Translations under genes and position numbers: made by a program
Origin: Treponema maltophilum ATCC 51939
GTDB lineage: Bacteria; Spirochaetota; Spirochaetia; Treponematales; Treponemataceae
DNA: 64,000 nt
Direction: 5' to 3'
Assembly: GCF_000413055.1 (NCBI RefSeq)
Contig: NZ_KE332518.1
Coordinates: 1,179,583-1,243,582, forward strand
Part shown: positions 8,479 through 17,823 of the stretch, one piece after another
How the letters are laid out: each line of letters begins with the position of its first letter
How positions within the stretch are numbered: position 1 is the stretch's first letter
Notes under the pieces: model-generated
The model's database searches: none
The model's input: only the letters and a program-made list of their open reading frames with translations
What the model was told of the DNA's origin: nothing

Positions 8479-9555
8479 ATGAGTCATACGCTGAATATAA
8501 ACAATATGCCGACCCGTACATGGAGTTGGCTTAAAATAAATTCGACGCCGTTTTCAACCGATGCGGTTTTTTCCGGCGACGGGAACCCTCATACGGCGGA
8601 ACTGCCGGAAGGCGTTGAATACAGCGAACGTGTTTCCGCATCGCAATACGCGAATCTCGAAACCGGCTGCGGCACGGAAATCGGCACTCATTTTTTTAAA
8701 AATGCCGAAGCGTCGCTTTTTACCGTAAAAAAAGGCCGGCACATTAAGACGCCCCTTGTCATCGATTTCGATTTAAACGGTAAAAGCGCAACATCGGCTT
8801 TTCAAATTATCAAGGCGGAAGAAGGCGCATCGGTTACGGTGATTTTCCGTTACCGTTCGCCGAAAAACGCGGGCGGTATGCAGATTCTTCGCACGATCTG
8901 CGACGCGGAAAAAAACGCGTTCATTCATTTGGTAAAAGTGCAGCTTTTAGGCGACGGCTTTGTACAGGTCGACGATATCGGCACAACCTGCGCCGAAGGC
9001 GGCCGCGTCGAACTGACGCACGTAATTCTCGGCGGAAAAGAAACCTATACCGGAGCGACCGGAACGCTTCCCGCTTTCGGCGGCTCTTTTAAGGCGGATA
9101 CGGCTTACCTGTGCCGCGCCGAACAAAAGCTCGACATGAATTACGTCGTGCGGCAAATCGGCAAAAAAACCGACTGTCAAATGAACGCAAAGGGCACACT
9201 GTGCGACCGCGCTTCGAAAACCTACCGCGGTTCTATCGACTTTATAAACGGCTGCACGGGTTCTACGGGAAACGAATACGAAGAAGTCCTCCTGCTTTCG
9301 CCCGACGTTGTAAATAAATCGATTCCGCTCATTTTGTGCGGCGAAGAAGATATTGCGGGCGAACACGGCTCGACGATCGGCAAACTCGGAGAAGATATGC
9401 TTTTTTACATGCAGTCGCGCGGTATTGCAAAGCACGAAGCGGAAAAACTTATGGCCCGCGCAAAAGTTTCGAGCGTCGCCTCGCTTATTCCCGATGAAGG
9501 CACGGTCGAATTAATCAATACCTATATGGACGAGGCGTTTTCCAGTGATAAATGA
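8479..9555 (+). CDS. sufD: Fe-S cluster assembly protein SufD
   Basis: Second scaffold subunit, a SufB paralogue that forms the SufBC2D complex. 358 aa. The N-terminal third is variable. The core contains the SUF-BD repeats (GGRVELTHVILGG, KTYRGSIDFINGCTGSTGNEYEE), ending with the shared helix LFYMQSRGIAKHEAEKLM, which parallels FYLMSRGIPEDEARNM in SufB. The assignment to SufD rather than a second SufB rests on shorter length, weaker conservation and gene order. Its 3' end overlaps sufS by 11 nt. Confidence 0.93.
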   Translation: MSHTLNINNMPTRTWSWLKINSTPFSTDAVFSGDGNPHTAELPEGVEYSERVSASQYANLETGCGTEIGTHFFKNAEASLFTVKKGRHIKTPLVIDFDLNGKSATSAFQIIKAEEGASVTVIFRYRSPKNAGGMQILRTICDAEKNAFIHLVKVQLLGDGFVQVDDIGTTCAEGGRVELTHVILGGKETYTGATGTLPAFGGSFKADTAYLCRAEQKLDMNYVVRQIGKKTDCQMNAKGTLCDRASKTYRGSIDFINGCTGSTGNEYEEVLLLSPDVVNKSIPLILCGEEDIAGEHGSTIGKLGEDMLFYMQSRGIAKHEAEKLMARAKVSSVASLIPDEGTVELINTYMDEAFSSDK

Positions 9556-10771
9556 CTACCGAAACGATTTTCCGTTTTTTTCAAATAAAAAAAATAAGGA
9601 TCTTATCTATTTTGACAACGCGGCAACGACGCAGCGACCGCGGCAAGTAATCGATGCGATACGGCACTTTTACGAAGAAAACAACGCGAATCCGCTTCGC
9701 GGCCTTTACGATTTAAGCGTACGGGCAACCGAAGCGTACGAAAATGCCCGGCACAGTGTTGCGCGATTTATCAACGCGGCCGAAGACTGTGAAGTCATCT
9801 TTACGCGGAATGCGAGCGAATCGCTGAACCTTGTCGCCTATACGTACGGCATGGCGAATATACGCAAGGACGACGAAATCGCCGTTTCGATTATGGAACA
9901 CCATTCGAACATCCTGCCGTGGCAAATGGTTGCAAAAGCGAAGGGCGCCAAGCTCGTTTATTTGGAGTGCGATAAGGAAAGCGGCATCATCTCCGGCGAA
10001 GAAATCGCATCAAAGATCGGAAGCCGCACAAAGCTCGTCGCCGTCGCGCACGTGAGCAACGTGCTCGGCATTACAAACGATATCGAAAAGATTGCAAAGG
10101 CCGCTCACCGAGTCGGAGCGGTTATCGTCGTCGACGGTGCGCAAGCCGTGCCGCACATCAAAACCGACGTACAAGCCCTCGATGCCGACTTTTACGCGTT
10201 CAGCGCGCATAAGCTCACCGGCCCGACAGGCTGCGGCGTTTTGTACGGGAAAAAATCGCTTTTGGAAAACATGCCGCCTTTTTTGCGCGGCGGAGAAATG
10301 ATCGAATACGTTACGCGGGACGATGCAACGTGGGCGCCGCTTCCGGCCAAATTCGAAGCGGGTACGGTAAATGCGGGAGGAGCGGTCGGACTTGAAGCCG
10401 CCGTCACATACATCGAATCGGTCGGCTACGAATATATAACGAAGCACGACAACGCGCTTGCCTCCCGCCTTTTAGAGGGCATGAAAGAGATTCCGCACGT
10501 ACACATTATCGGAAACGGCGACGGAAACCGGCACTGCGGTATCGTAACCTTTACGATAGACGGCGTGCATCCGCACGATATTGCAACCGTACTCGATACG
10601 GAGCATATCGCGATCAGGGCGGGGCACCACTGCGCCCAGCCGCTCGGTGCCTACCTCGGCGTTCCTGCAACGGCGAGGGCAAGCGTCTACTTTTACAATA
10701 CCGAAGACGAAGCCGACTTTTTTTTAAGCAAAGTAAAAAGCGTCCGTTCGTGGATGGGCTTTAAAGACTAA
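9545..10771 (+). CDS. sufS: cysteine desulfurase SufS
   Basis: PLP-dependent enzyme that removes sulfur from L-cysteine as a persulfide and passes it to SufU. Class V aminotransferase fold of 408 aa. Seen: FDNAATTQRP near the N-terminus, His119-His120, VDGAQAVPH (Asp197, Gln200), PLP Lys223 in SAHKLTGPTG, and the persulfide Cys363 in RAGHHCAQP, the short class II loop typical of SufS. The start is a GTG at 9545 inside the sufD end (11-nt overlap). No in-frame ATG exists that would keep the DNAATTQ segment. Confidence 0.96.
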   Translation: MINDYRNDFPFFSNKKNKDLIYFDNAATTQRPRQVIDAIRHFYEENNANPLRGLYDLSVRATEAYENARHSVARFINAAEDCEVIFTRNASESLNLVAYTYGMANIRKDDEIAVSIMEHHSNILPWQMVAKAKGAKLVYLECDKESGIISGEEIASKIGSRTKLVAVAHVSNVLGITNDIEKIAKAAHRVGAVIVVDGAQAVPHIKTDVQALDADFYAFSAHKLTGPTGCGVLYGKKSLLENMPPFLRGGEMIEYVTRDDATWAPLPAKFEAGTVNAGGAVGLEAAVTYIESVGYEYITKHDNALASRLLEGMKEIPHVHIIGNGDGNRHCGIVTFTIDGVHPHDIATVLDTEHIAIRAGHHCAQPLGAYLGVPATARASVYFYNTEDEADFFLSKVKSVRSWMGFKD

Positions 10772-10786
10772 GGATAAAACGCTGTT

Positions 10787-11287
10787 ATGGAAACAAAAGA
10801 ACTGTATCGTGAAATTCTGAACGAACACAATTTGAATCCCGCCCACAAAAAGCCGATGGCTCATCCGTCCCTCGTTTTAAACGGCGTGAACCCGAGCTGC
10901 GGGGACAACATTACGCTCAGCTTGCAGATCGGAGAAGACGGTACGATAACCGACGGCTCTTTTACGGGAAGTGGCTGCGCCATTTCCCAAGCGTCGGTAG
11001 ACATGATGCTTGACCTTATCATCGGAAAAAACAAAACCGAAGCGCTCCGCCTCGCAAACATCTTTATGAACATGATAAAAGGCAATGCGGATGCAGCCGA
11101 CATAGAACAGCTCGACGAAGCCGCCTCGCTCGAAGACGTTTCCAAAATGCCCGCACGCGTCAAATGCGCCGTACTCGGCTGGCGGACTATGATGGAAATG
11201 TTCGAAAAAAATGCCGCCGTCGGCAAGGGCAGCGCGACGCACTGCGATACCTGCACTCAAAACACAGTATGCAAAGCCAAGCAATAG
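10787..11287 (+). CDS. sufU: SufU sulfur acceptor / zinc-dependent transferase
   Basis: Accepts persulfide sulfur from SufS. It has the three Cys and one Asp of the SufU zinc site: Cys38 and Asp40 in NPSCGDN, Cys64 in GSGCAISQAS, Cys126 in RVKCAVLGW. It also has the SufU-type insertion between the second and third Cys, which separates it from IscU. Unusual is a C-terminal tail with three extra Cys (153, 156, 162, pattern CxxCx5C). Last gene of the suf operon; a tRNA promoter follows within a few bases and I see no terminator between. Confidence 0.93.
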   Translation: METKELYREILNEHNLNPAHKKPMAHPSLVLNGVNPSCGDNITLSLQIGEDGTITDGSFTGSGCAISQASVDMMLDLIIGKNKTEALRLANIFMNMIKGNADAADIEQLDEAASLEDVSKMPARVKCAVLGWRTMMEMFEKNAAVGKGSATHCDTCTQNTVCKAKQ

Positions 11288-11292
11288 GGTAC

Positions 11293-11321
11293 TTGACGCT
11301 TTCGGCGTATTAGTGTACAGT
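11293..11321 (+). promoter_or_regulatory. tRNA-Thr/tRNA-Tyr promoter (TTGACG-17-TACAGT)
   Basis: TTGACG (11293-11298), 17-nt spacer, TACAGT (11316-11321), placed just after the sufU stop and about 24 nt before the first tRNA base. Confidence 0.6.
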
Positions 11322-11344
11322 GTTCTTCGTTCGTCAATGGCTTT

Positions 11345-11419
11345 GCCAACTTAGCTCAGCTGGTCCAGAGCACGTGATTTGTAATCTCGGGGTCCAGGGT
11401 TCGAATCCCTGAGTTGGCT
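11345..11419 (+). tRNA. tRNA-Thr (anticodon TGT)
   Basis: 75-nt cloverleaf. Acceptor GCCAACT pairs with AGTTGGC, D arm TTAGCTCAGCTGG, anticodon loop TTTGTAA (TGT, Thr), T arm CAGGGTTCGAATCCCTG, discriminator T. CCA is not encoded. Followed 20 nt later by tRNA-Tyr, presumably on the same transcript. Confidence 0.95.
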
Positions 11420-11439
11420 TATGCTGAGCGGCGAAAAAC

Positions 11440-11521
11440 GGGGAGGTTCCCGAGCGGTCAAAGGGGGCAGACTGTAAATCTGTTGGCTCCGCCTTCGAAG
11501 GTTCGAATCCTTCTCTCCCCA
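11440..11521 (+). tRNA. tRNA-Tyr (anticodon GTA)
   Basis: 82-nt class II tRNA with a long variable arm. Acceptor GGGGAGG pairs with TCTCCCC (one G-T pair), anticodon loop CTGTAAA (GTA, Tyr), T arm GAAGGTTCGAATCCTTC, discriminator A. CCA is not encoded. Confidence 0.95.
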
Positions 11522-11524
11522 AAG

Positions 11525-11562
11525 GGCTATTTCATTGTAATCCGGTGAAATAGCCTTTTTTT
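11525..11562 (+). terminator. rho-independent terminator after the tRNA pair
   Basis: 10-bp perfect stem GGCTATTTCA (11525-11534) with TGAAATAGCC (11546-11555), followed by seven T. It closes the tRNA-Thr/Tyr transcript. Confidence 0.85.
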
Positions 11563-11598
11563 ATGGAGATTGCTCAAACATAGAGTTTGCTTAAACGC

Positions 11599-12072
11599 AT
11601 GAACGATACGTTTTATTCGCAGGGTTTGCGCTTTTCCTGTGCGCGCTGTTCTCATTGCTGCCGCATCGAACCCGGCCTTGTATATCTTTCCCGAAGCGAT
11701 TTGACAAATCTTTGCAAATGGTTTAATTTAAAAGAAGCGGAATTTATACGCCTTTACTGCCGTTTTGTGTACAATGCCGACGGAAAGCGCCTTCTTTCGC
11801 TGCGGGAAAAGGCGAATTACGACTGCATTTTATGGAAGGACGGATGCACGGCATACGGGGCAAGACCCGTGCAGTGTTCGACCTATCCGTTTTGGCCCTT
11901 TATACTGCAAAACCGGCAGGCGTGGGATGAAGAATCGTTGTCCTGTCCCGGCATAAACAAGGGCGAACTTCACGGCGCCGAAGAAATCGAAGGGGCACTG
12001 AAAGAATACCGCAGCAACAGTCCGCTGGAATATGAGGAAGTAAGCCGCATTTTGGAAGGAACGGAACTATGA
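11599..12072 (+). CDS. YkgJ-family cysteine-cluster protein
   Basis: Small protein (157 aa) of the YkgJ type, which binds a zinc ion or Fe-S cluster through a cysteine cluster; the molecular role is unknown. Visible cysteines: CARCSHCCR near residue 15, CRF near 54, DCILWKDGCTAYGARPVQCSTYPF (residues about 75-98) and SCPG near 117. This is the family's CxxCxxCC...C...C...CxxYPxxP-like arrangement. I start at the ATG at 11599; an in-frame TTG lies 12 nt upstream, and neither has a clear ribosome site. It overlaps the next gene by 4 nt and leads the long block down to rodA. Confidence 0.8.
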   Translation: MNDTFYSQGLRFSCARCSHCCRIEPGLVYLSRSDLTNLCKWFNLKEAEFIRLYCRFVYNADGKRLLSLREKANYDCILWKDGCTAYGARPVQCSTYPFWPFILQNRQAWDEESLSCPGINKGELHGAEEIEGALKEYRSNSPLEYEEVSRILEGTEL

Positions 12073-13007
12073 AAATACGTTTTTGGGGCGTCAGAGGTTC
12101 TATCGCTACCCCCATATCCGCCGAGCAAATACAATCGAAAATAGTTGCCGTCGTTTCAAGAATTTCGGCGCGCGATTTGGAATCCGAAAATGCGCGGCAA
12201 AACTTTATCGCAAATCTTCCCGAATATTTATACGGCACTATCGGCGGCAATACCGCATGCTTGGAAATCGAAAATGAAAACGGCGATCATATAATCATCG
12301 ATGCGGGAACCGGCATCCGCATGTGCGGCAAACAGTACGCAAAGAAAAACAATCAAGTGTTCCACCTGTTGTTTTCGCACTTTCACTGGGATCACGTACA
12401 GGGCTTGCCGTTTTTCGATCCGGCGTACAAAAGCGATACCGTGTTCCATATTTATTCAAACTATCCGGACATGCGCCGCTTTTTGGAAGCGCAAATGGAA
12501 GTGCCGTATTTTCCGGTCAGAATGAATACCTTTACGAAAAATATTTTTTGGCACGATATAAAGGATGCCGTTCCTTTTAAAATAGGCGGTATGCAGATTA
12601 TTACAAAACTTATGTTCCATCCGGGCGATTCACATTCGTATTTGCTTATGGAAAACGGAAAACGCTTTATTCACGCAACCGACGTGGAGCTGCGCCAAGT
12701 CGATTTTGAGCGCACCGAAGAAAATATCGCATTTTTTGAAAATACCGATGTTTTGGTGCTCGACGCTCAGTACACGGTTGAAGAAACCGCCCAAAAAGAA
12801 GGTTGGGGGCATTCGGCTTTTTGTTACGCCATCGACTTTGCGGTGTTTTGGAATATAAAGCATTTGTATTTGTTTCATCACGAGCCGATGTACGACGATA
12901 AAAAAATATACGCGATATTAAAATCGGCGCAGTGGTATTCCGATTATGTATGCGGCGGAAAGGTAACCGTTCATTTGGCGATCGAAGGACAGGAAATTTG
13001 TCTATGA
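12069..13007 (+). CDS. metallo-beta-lactamase-fold hydrolase
   Basis: 312 aa. N-terminal FWGVRGS and the zinc motif HFHWDH (His104, His106, Asp108, His109), then HPGDSHSYL, HATDVE and a late His in LFHHEPMYDD. These place it in the PhnP/cyclic phosphodiesterase-like branch of the beta-lactamase superfamily (phosphodiesterases and RNase Z relatives). A substrate cannot be named from sequence. An insertion of roughly 35 residues after the first strand (SARDLESENARQNF region) is longer than in minimal members. Overlaps both neighbours by 4 nt, so it is translationally coupled. Confidence 0.85.
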   Translation: MKIRFWGVRGSIATPISAEQIQSKIVAVVSRISARDLESENARQNFIANLPEYLYGTIGGNTACLEIENENGDHIIIDAGTGIRMCGKQYAKKNNQVFHLLFSHFHWDHVQGLPFFDPAYKSDTVFHIYSNYPDMRRFLEAQMEVPYFPVRMNTFTKNIFWHDIKDAVPFKIGGMQIITKLMFHPGDSHSYLLMENGKRFIHATDVELRQVDFERTEENIAFFENTDVLVLDAQYTVEETAQKEGWGHSAFCYAIDFAVFWNIKHLYLFHHEPMYDDKKIYAILKSAQWYSDYVCGGKVTVHLAIEGQEICL

Positions 13008-13177
13008 ACGGCGAATACCGCTTTTCGCTGCAGGAAATAAAACAGCTGGCCTTATTGATGAGAAAATACGAAGACGATATACCCGACGATTTGCAGCCGT
13101 TTTTTTCGTATCTTGAATCGAGCATTTACGATTCCATGAGCATTGAAGAAGCTGAAAGGTTTTTTAATGAAAAGTAA
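13004..13177 (+). CDS. small conserved-looking hypothetical protein (57 aa)
   Basis: Starts with the ATG of an ATGA overlap with the hydrolase stop and ends 11 nt inside the mltG start region. The coupling on both sides argues that it is a real gene. The product, MNGEYRFSLQEIKQLALLMR and onward, is acidic, helical by eye, without Cys, and has no signal peptide or membrane segment. No function recognised. Confidence 0.6.
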   Translation: MNGEYRFSLQEIKQLALLMRKYEDDIPDDLQPFFSYLESSIYDSMSIEEAERFFNEK

Positions 13178-14222
13178 ACTTTTGCCGCGTATCGCCCTTA
13201 TACTGCTTGCCGCAGTTATATGCGTCGGCGCGGTTATCATTACATACGCATCTTTACCCGCGGGAAAGGCACATTCGTCCGAAGAATACCGCGTCGTTGT
13301 CGCGAGCGGCGCAACGCTGCGCACCGTCGCCCGGGATTTAAAAAATCGCGGTATTATCCGTTCGGCGGAATTCTTTTATGCATACGGAAGACTTACGCGC
13401 CTGTTTTTAAAAGCGGGCATTTACAAAGTTTCTTCGGCAATGTCGCCTGCGGCCATTTGCGCCGTTTTTGCATCGGGTAAACAGGAATACATAAGCGTAT
13501 CCTTCGGAGAAGGTCTTACCGCAAGCAAAATTGCCGCCGTTCTCGAAAAAAACGGCATTACAAGCGCGGACGATTTTATAAAAGCATGCCGCGACAAAAA
13601 TCTTCTTGCCGAATTCAACATTCCCGCATCTTCGTTTGAAGGCTATCTTTTCCCCGACACCTACAATTTGGATTTCGGCATGCAGGCGGAAAAAGTCGTT
13701 CGAATTTTCGTACACAACTTTTTTTCAAAAATCGAAAGCATACCGGAATTGAAAGGCAAAACGAGCGAAGAACTGCACAATGTCGTTATTTTAGCTTCCA
13801 TCGTCGAGCGCGAGTACCGCTTGCCCGAAGAAGCGCCGCTTATCGCAAGCGTGTTTTCCAACAGGCTTAAAAAGAACATCGGTTTGTATTCGTGCGCGAC
13901 AATCGTGTATGTATTGACGGAAATCGAAGGGCGGCCACATCCGGAAGTCATAAAAATTGAAGACACAAAAATAGACAATCCGTACAATACTTACAAGTGG
14001 GCGGGCTTGCCGCCCGGTCCGATCTCGAATCCGGGCTTGATTGCGCTCAAAGCCGCCGCCGCACCTGCAAAAACCCCGTATTATTATTTCCGCGTTGCCG
14101 ACAATGCAAAAGGCAGCCACGTTTTTACCGAAAATTTCGACAGCCACAAAGACGCCGCTTCCGTGCCGATTAAGGCTGCTCCTTCCACGCGCACTCAAAC
14201 AAATCAAACGGACGGACAATAA
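13167..14222 (+). CDS. mltG: endolytic murein transglycosylase MltG
   Basis: Inner-membrane lytic transglycosylase that cuts nascent peptidoglycan and sets glycan strand length. One N-terminal membrane segment (residues about 8-30), a LysM-like subdomain (VVVASGATLRTVARDLKNRG), then the YceG catalytic domain with FEGYLFPDTY and the catalytic Glu214 in ASIVEREYR, ending with SNPGLIALKAA. 351 aa is normal. I take the ATG at 13167, preceded by GAAAGG; the frame is open upstream from a TTG at 13143. A low-complexity Thr/Gln tail follows the domain. It belongs with the cell-wall genes mreBCD, mrdA and rodA further down. Confidence 0.93.
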   Translation: MKSKLLPRIALILLAAVICVGAVIITYASLPAGKAHSSEEYRVVVASGATLRTVARDLKNRGIIRSAEFFYAYGRLTRLFLKAGIYKVSSAMSPAAICAVFASGKQEYISVSFGEGLTASKIAAVLEKNGITSADDFIKACRDKNLLAEFNIPASSFEGYLFPDTYNLDFGMQAEKVVRIFVHNFFSKIESIPELKGKTSEELHNVVILASIVEREYRLPEEAPLIASVFSNRLKKNIGLYSCATIVYVLTEIEGRPHPEVIKIEDTKIDNPYNTYKWAGLPPGPISNPGLIALKAAAAPAKTPYYYFRVADNAKGSHVFTENFDSHKDAASVPIKAAPSTRTQTNQTDGQ

Positions 14223-14226
14223 GCGT

Positions 14227-16002
14227 ATGCCCAAGATTTCATCGCAGACGATAGACGAAATCAACGCGCGTACCGATATTGTCGCCCTTGTGGGCGAATA
14301 CACACGCTTGGAGCGGCGCGGAGAAGAGTGGTGGGGCTGCTGTCCCTTTCACAACGAAAAAACGCCGTCGTTTCACGTGTCGGCGGAGCGCAAAATGTAT
14401 CATTGCTTCGGCTGCGGAGTCGGCGGCGGCCTTATCAATTTTTACATGGAAATGGAAAAGGCAAGCTTTACCGAAGCGGTTCTTTTTTTGGCAAAAAAAA
14501 GCGGTGTCGAAGTTATATACGACAGCGGGAATTTCCCCGCTGTTGAAGAGGAAAATCCGAAAGAACAATATATAGACTTATACGGACGCGTGAGCGGCAC
14601 CTATCACTTTTTTTTAACGTCGTCCGATATGGGAAAGGCCGCTCTGCACTATTTAAAACAACGCGGAGTTTCCGACGAAAGCATAAAAGACTTTCAGCTC
14701 GGCTATTCTCCCGCCGACCGGTACTGGCTTAAAAATTTTTTAAAGTCGAAAAACTACAGCGACGAATTCCTTGCCGGCTCGGGCCTTTTGTCGAAAAAAT
14801 ATCCGGATATGTCGTTTTTTTCAAACCGCCTTATGTTTCCCATTTGGGACAGGCGGGGCAGGGTTATTGCATTCGGCGCGCGGCTTTTGGAAGGCGAGGG
14901 CCCCAAATACATCAATTCGGGCGAACTGCTGCAGTACAAAAAAGGCGAAACCCTGTACGCGTTCAATTTGGCAAAGCAGCACATACGCTCTTCAAAATCG
15001 GTTATTTTATGCGAAGGCTATATGGACGTTATCGCCTATCATCAAGCCGGCATAAAAAATGCGGTGGCTCCGCTCGGAACGGCGCTTACTCAGGAACAAG
15101 TGCACGTGCTCGCCTCTTTTGCCGACACCTTTTATCTTTCGTTCGATTCGGATCAGGCCGGGCAAAACGCGACGTATAAAGCGATTTTGCTGTGCCGAAA
15201 AAACAACATTTCCGTTAAAATCATCGTATTAAGCGAGGGCAAAGATCCTGCCGAGATTCTGTTGAATTCCGGCGCACACATATTGACGGAACACGTTGAA
15301 AATGCTATATTAGATGGTGATTTTTTGTTGTCCGCATTGATGCGTCAATACCCGGCACATACGCCCGAAGGCAAAACGAAAATATGTTTGGCTTATTTTC
15401 CGTATTTGGACGCTTTACAATCGGATATACACAGAGAATCGTGTTTTGAACAATTATGCCAGGCATTGCAGTTAAAACCTGAAGCAGTAAGAGCCGATTA
15501 CGTAAACCGCGAATCTGCGCGCGGAAGACTGGAGGTCGGGGAAGCGGATACAGTACGGGTGATAAATAAGGGTTTTAAACCTAACGCCGAAATGCGTTCC
15601 GTTCTTGCTGTGATTGCCAATCCCGATTATTTCAGTATAATGCGTGCTTCTCTTACCGCCGACGATTTTGAAGATGCAACGGCACGGGATATGTTCGTTA
15701 CATTGGAAGAGTGTTTTAGAGAGGATGCGGTCAGTTCGGACAGTATATTGCAGCGCTGCAGCGGTGAAATACGCGCATTGGTAACCAAGGCGGTTACTTC
15801 CGGGGAATTTACCCTTAATTCCCGCCAAGCAGTGGACGACAGTATACGGCTGATCCGCAAAAACAGCTTAAAACGCAAACGCGACCGCATCGTCAATAAA
15901 ATCCGCAGCCTCGAAAATTCCGGCGACGGTTTCGATACGGCGCAGGAATTGAACGCTCTTTTAACGGAAAAGATGAACATAGACTTGGAATTAAATAATT
16001 AA
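14227..16002 (+). CDS. dnaG: DNA primase DnaG
   Basis: Makes the RNA primers for chromosome replication. 591 aa. N-terminal CHC2 zinc ribbon (CCPFHNEKTPSFHV, then CFGCGVGG, residues about 38-65). The primase core contains FSNRLMFPIWD and RGRVIAFGARLL, and the TOPRIM domain has CEGYMDVIAYHQAG and the acidic DSDQAG. A helical C-terminal helicase-interaction region follows. The true start is the ATG at 14227; the frame runs open 62 codons upstream into mltG and that part is spurious. 10 nt before rpoD, the classical macromolecular-synthesis order. A good promoter-like sequence lies inside at 15283-15311. Confidence 0.96.
   Translation: MPKISSQTIDEINARTDIVALVGEYTRLERRGEEWWGCCPFHNEKTPSFHVSAERKMYHCFGCGVGGGLINFYMEMEKASFTEAVLFLAKKSGVEVIYDSGNFPAVEEENPKEQYIDLYGRVSGTYHFFLTSSDMGKAALHYLKQRGVSDESIKDFQLGYSPADRYWLKNFLKSKNYSDEFLAGSGLLSKKYPDMSFFSNRLMFPIWDRRGRVIAFGARLLEGEGPKYINSGELLQYKKGETLYAFNLAKQHIRSSKSVILCEGYMDVIAYHQAGIKNAVAPLGTALTQEQVHVLASFADTFYLSFDSDQAGQNATYKAILLCRKNNISVKIIVLSEGKDPAEILLNSGAHILTEHVENAILDGDFLLSALMRQYPAHTPEGKTKICLAYFPYLDALQSDIHRESCFEQLCQALQLKPEAVRADYVNRESARGRLEVGEADTVRVINKGFKPNAEMRSVLAVIANPDYFSIMRASLTADDFEDATARDMFVTLEECFREDAVSSDSILQRCSGEIRALVTKAVTSGEFTLNSRQAVDDSIRLIRKNSLKRKRDRIVNKIRSLENSGDGFDTAQELNALLTEKMNIDLELNN
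15283..15311 (+). promoter_or_regulatory. candidate internal promoter within dnaG, upstream of rpoD
   Basis: TTGACG (15283-15288), exactly 17 nt, TATATT (15306-15311) inside the dnaG coding region, about 700 nt before rpoD. In E. coli a promoter inside dnaG gives separate control of rpoD; the same logic could apply here. It may also be a chance match. Confidence 0.4.
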
Positions 16003-16012
16003 AGGGTAGAAT

Positions 16013-17779
16013 ATGGATCAAGAACAGGAACTGGATCCTGCTGTCGCAAAACTTCTCGAACATGCAAAAGTAAAGCAGATAATTACCTGGGAAGACGTAA
16101 ATGAATTTCTCCCGCAGGAAATAATCATTTCCGATCGTATGGAAGAAATTTTAATACTGTTGGAAAAACACAATATTCAGCTTATAGAAGAAGAACCGCC
16201 CGAAGAAGACGCCGACCTTGTCGAAGACGAAACGATTACCGAAGAAATCAATATTGACGACAGTCGGCGCAAGCATTTGGTCAACAACGAAAAAGATTCT
16301 GGAACGGACGATCCCATCCGTCTTTATTTGCGCGAAATAGGCAAAGAACATCTTTTAACCGCCGAACAGGAAGTGCAGCTTTCAAAAAAAATGGAAGACG
16401 GCGAAAATATTATAAAAAACGTTATAAAAAACTCCGGCATGATGATTCCCGAATTCTTTTTTGTCGCGCAAAAAGCCTATACGAGAATCGACATTCACGA
16501 AAGCGGCCGCCCGCGCAAAGAAATCAACGAAGAAATGGCGGAAAAACGCCGGCTGCGTGCGGCTTACGGTGAACATCTAAAACCCATATTGGCGGAAATG
16601 CGCCAATACGTTACGTTAAAAAAACAACTGTACGATGCGGATCCGACAAAAAATATTTTTGAAGACGAAGAGCTTGTCCGCTTGCGCAAATCCATTTTGC
16701 CGGTTTTGCAAAATATCGACATTCAATCCGAAGAAATCGAACGCTTTTCGGCGCGCTTTATGGACGCAACCTTCCGCATTCAGGATTACCGGCACCGCCA
16801 GGAAAAAAAAGCCAAAGATTTGCACATAAGCGAATACGGTCAGTTGCGCACTTTAGGCAAAAAAATCGCGATAAAATCGGAACGAATAAAACTTGAAGCC
16901 GAATTGGGCATGAGCGCCGACGAAATCCGCGACGTATACACGCAAATTCAAAAAATCGACCGCAAACTGCGCCGCCTCGAATGCGAATTCGAAAACAACG
17001 TGCAGGACATTATGACTATGGCGCAGGAAATAAACGCCGGGCGCAAAATGATGGAAGAAGCGAAAAACCGGCTTATAAACGCAAACCTGCGCCTTGTGGT
17101 TTCGATTGCAAAAAAATATACGAACCGCGGCTTGCAGCTTTTCGACTTGATACAGGAAGGAAACATCGGCCTTATCAAAGCGGTTGAAAAATTCGAGTAC
17201 CGCAAAGGTTATAAGTTTTCGACCTACGCCACGTGGTGGATACGTCAAGCCATCACGCGCAGCATATCGGATCAGGCGCGCACGATCCGCGTTCCCGTTC
17301 ACATGATCGAACAAATAAACAAGGTGGTGCGCGAATCGCGCCAGCTTATGCAGCGTTTAGGCAGGGAACCCAGCGACGAAGAAATCGCAAACCAGCTGAG
17401 CTGGCCGGTTGCACGCGTAAAACAGGTGAAAAACGTTGCGCGCGAACCTATTTCGCTCGAAACGCCTATCGGCGAAGAAGAAGATTCGCTTTTGCGCGAT
17501 TTTATCGAAGACAAAGAAGTCGAAAATCCGGCTATAAAAACCGCATATACGCTTTTGCAGGAACAAGTGCAGGGCGTTTTATCGACGCTGCCGCCTCGGG
17601 AGCAGGAAGTGTTGAAAATGCGCTTCGGGCTGGATGACGGATATTCGCTTACGCTCGAAGAAGTGGGCTTATACTTTAACGTTACGCGCGAACGCATACG
17701 TCAAATCGAAGCGAAAGCCCTGCGCCGGCTGCGCCATCCGCGCCGTTCAAGCGGTTTACGCGATTATATAGACATTTAA
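16013..17779 (+). CDS. rpoD: primary RNA polymerase sigma factor RpoD (sigma-70)
   Basis: Housekeeping sigma factor. 588 aa with region 1.1 (residues about 1-80), region 1.2 ([12 protein letters not shown]), a non-conserved region, region 2 ([30 protein letters not shown], then [15 protein letters not shown] for -10 recognition), region 3, and region 4 with [19 protein letters not shown]-like LEEVG...RERIRQIE (-35 recognition) near the end. Ribosome site AAAGGG. Directly after dnaG. The TTGACA/TATAAT-like promoters seen throughout the window fit this factor. Confidence 0.97.
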   Translation: MDQEQELDPAVAKLLEHAKVKQIITWEDVNEFLPQEIIISDRMEEILILLEKHNIQLIEEEPPEEDADLVEDETITEEINIDDSRRKHLVNNEKDSGTDDPIRLYLREIGKEHLLTAEQEVQLSKKMEDGENIIKNVIKNSGMMIPEFFFVAQKAYTRIDIHESGRPRKEINEEMAEKRRLRAAYGEHLKPILAEMRQYVTLKKQLYDADPTKNIFEDEELVRLRKSILPVLQNIDIQSEEIERFSARFMDATFRIQDYRHRQEKKAKDLHISEYGQLRTLGKKIAIKSERIKLEAELGMSADEIRDVYTQIQKIDRKLRRLECEFENNVQDIMTMAQEINAGRKMMEEAKNRLINANLRLVVSIAKKYTNRGLQLFDLIQEGNIGLIKAVEKFEYRKGYKFSTYATWWIRQAITRSISDQARTIRVPVHMIEQINKVVRESRQLMQRLGREPSDEEIANQLSWPVARVKQVKNVAREPISLETPIGEEEDSLLRDFIEDKEVENPAIKTAYTLLQEQVQGVLSTLPPREQEVLKMRFGLDDGYSLTLEEVGLYFNVTRERIRQIEAKALRRLRHPRRSSGLRDYIDI

Positions 17780-17823
17780 CCGATAATAGTATATAAATAT
17801 AAAGAAAGAGGTTACCAAGCAAG

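Noticed and set aside
14041-14226. 62-codon extension of DnaG into mltG
   Set aside because: No homology; the CHC2 domain starts correctly from the ATG at 14227.
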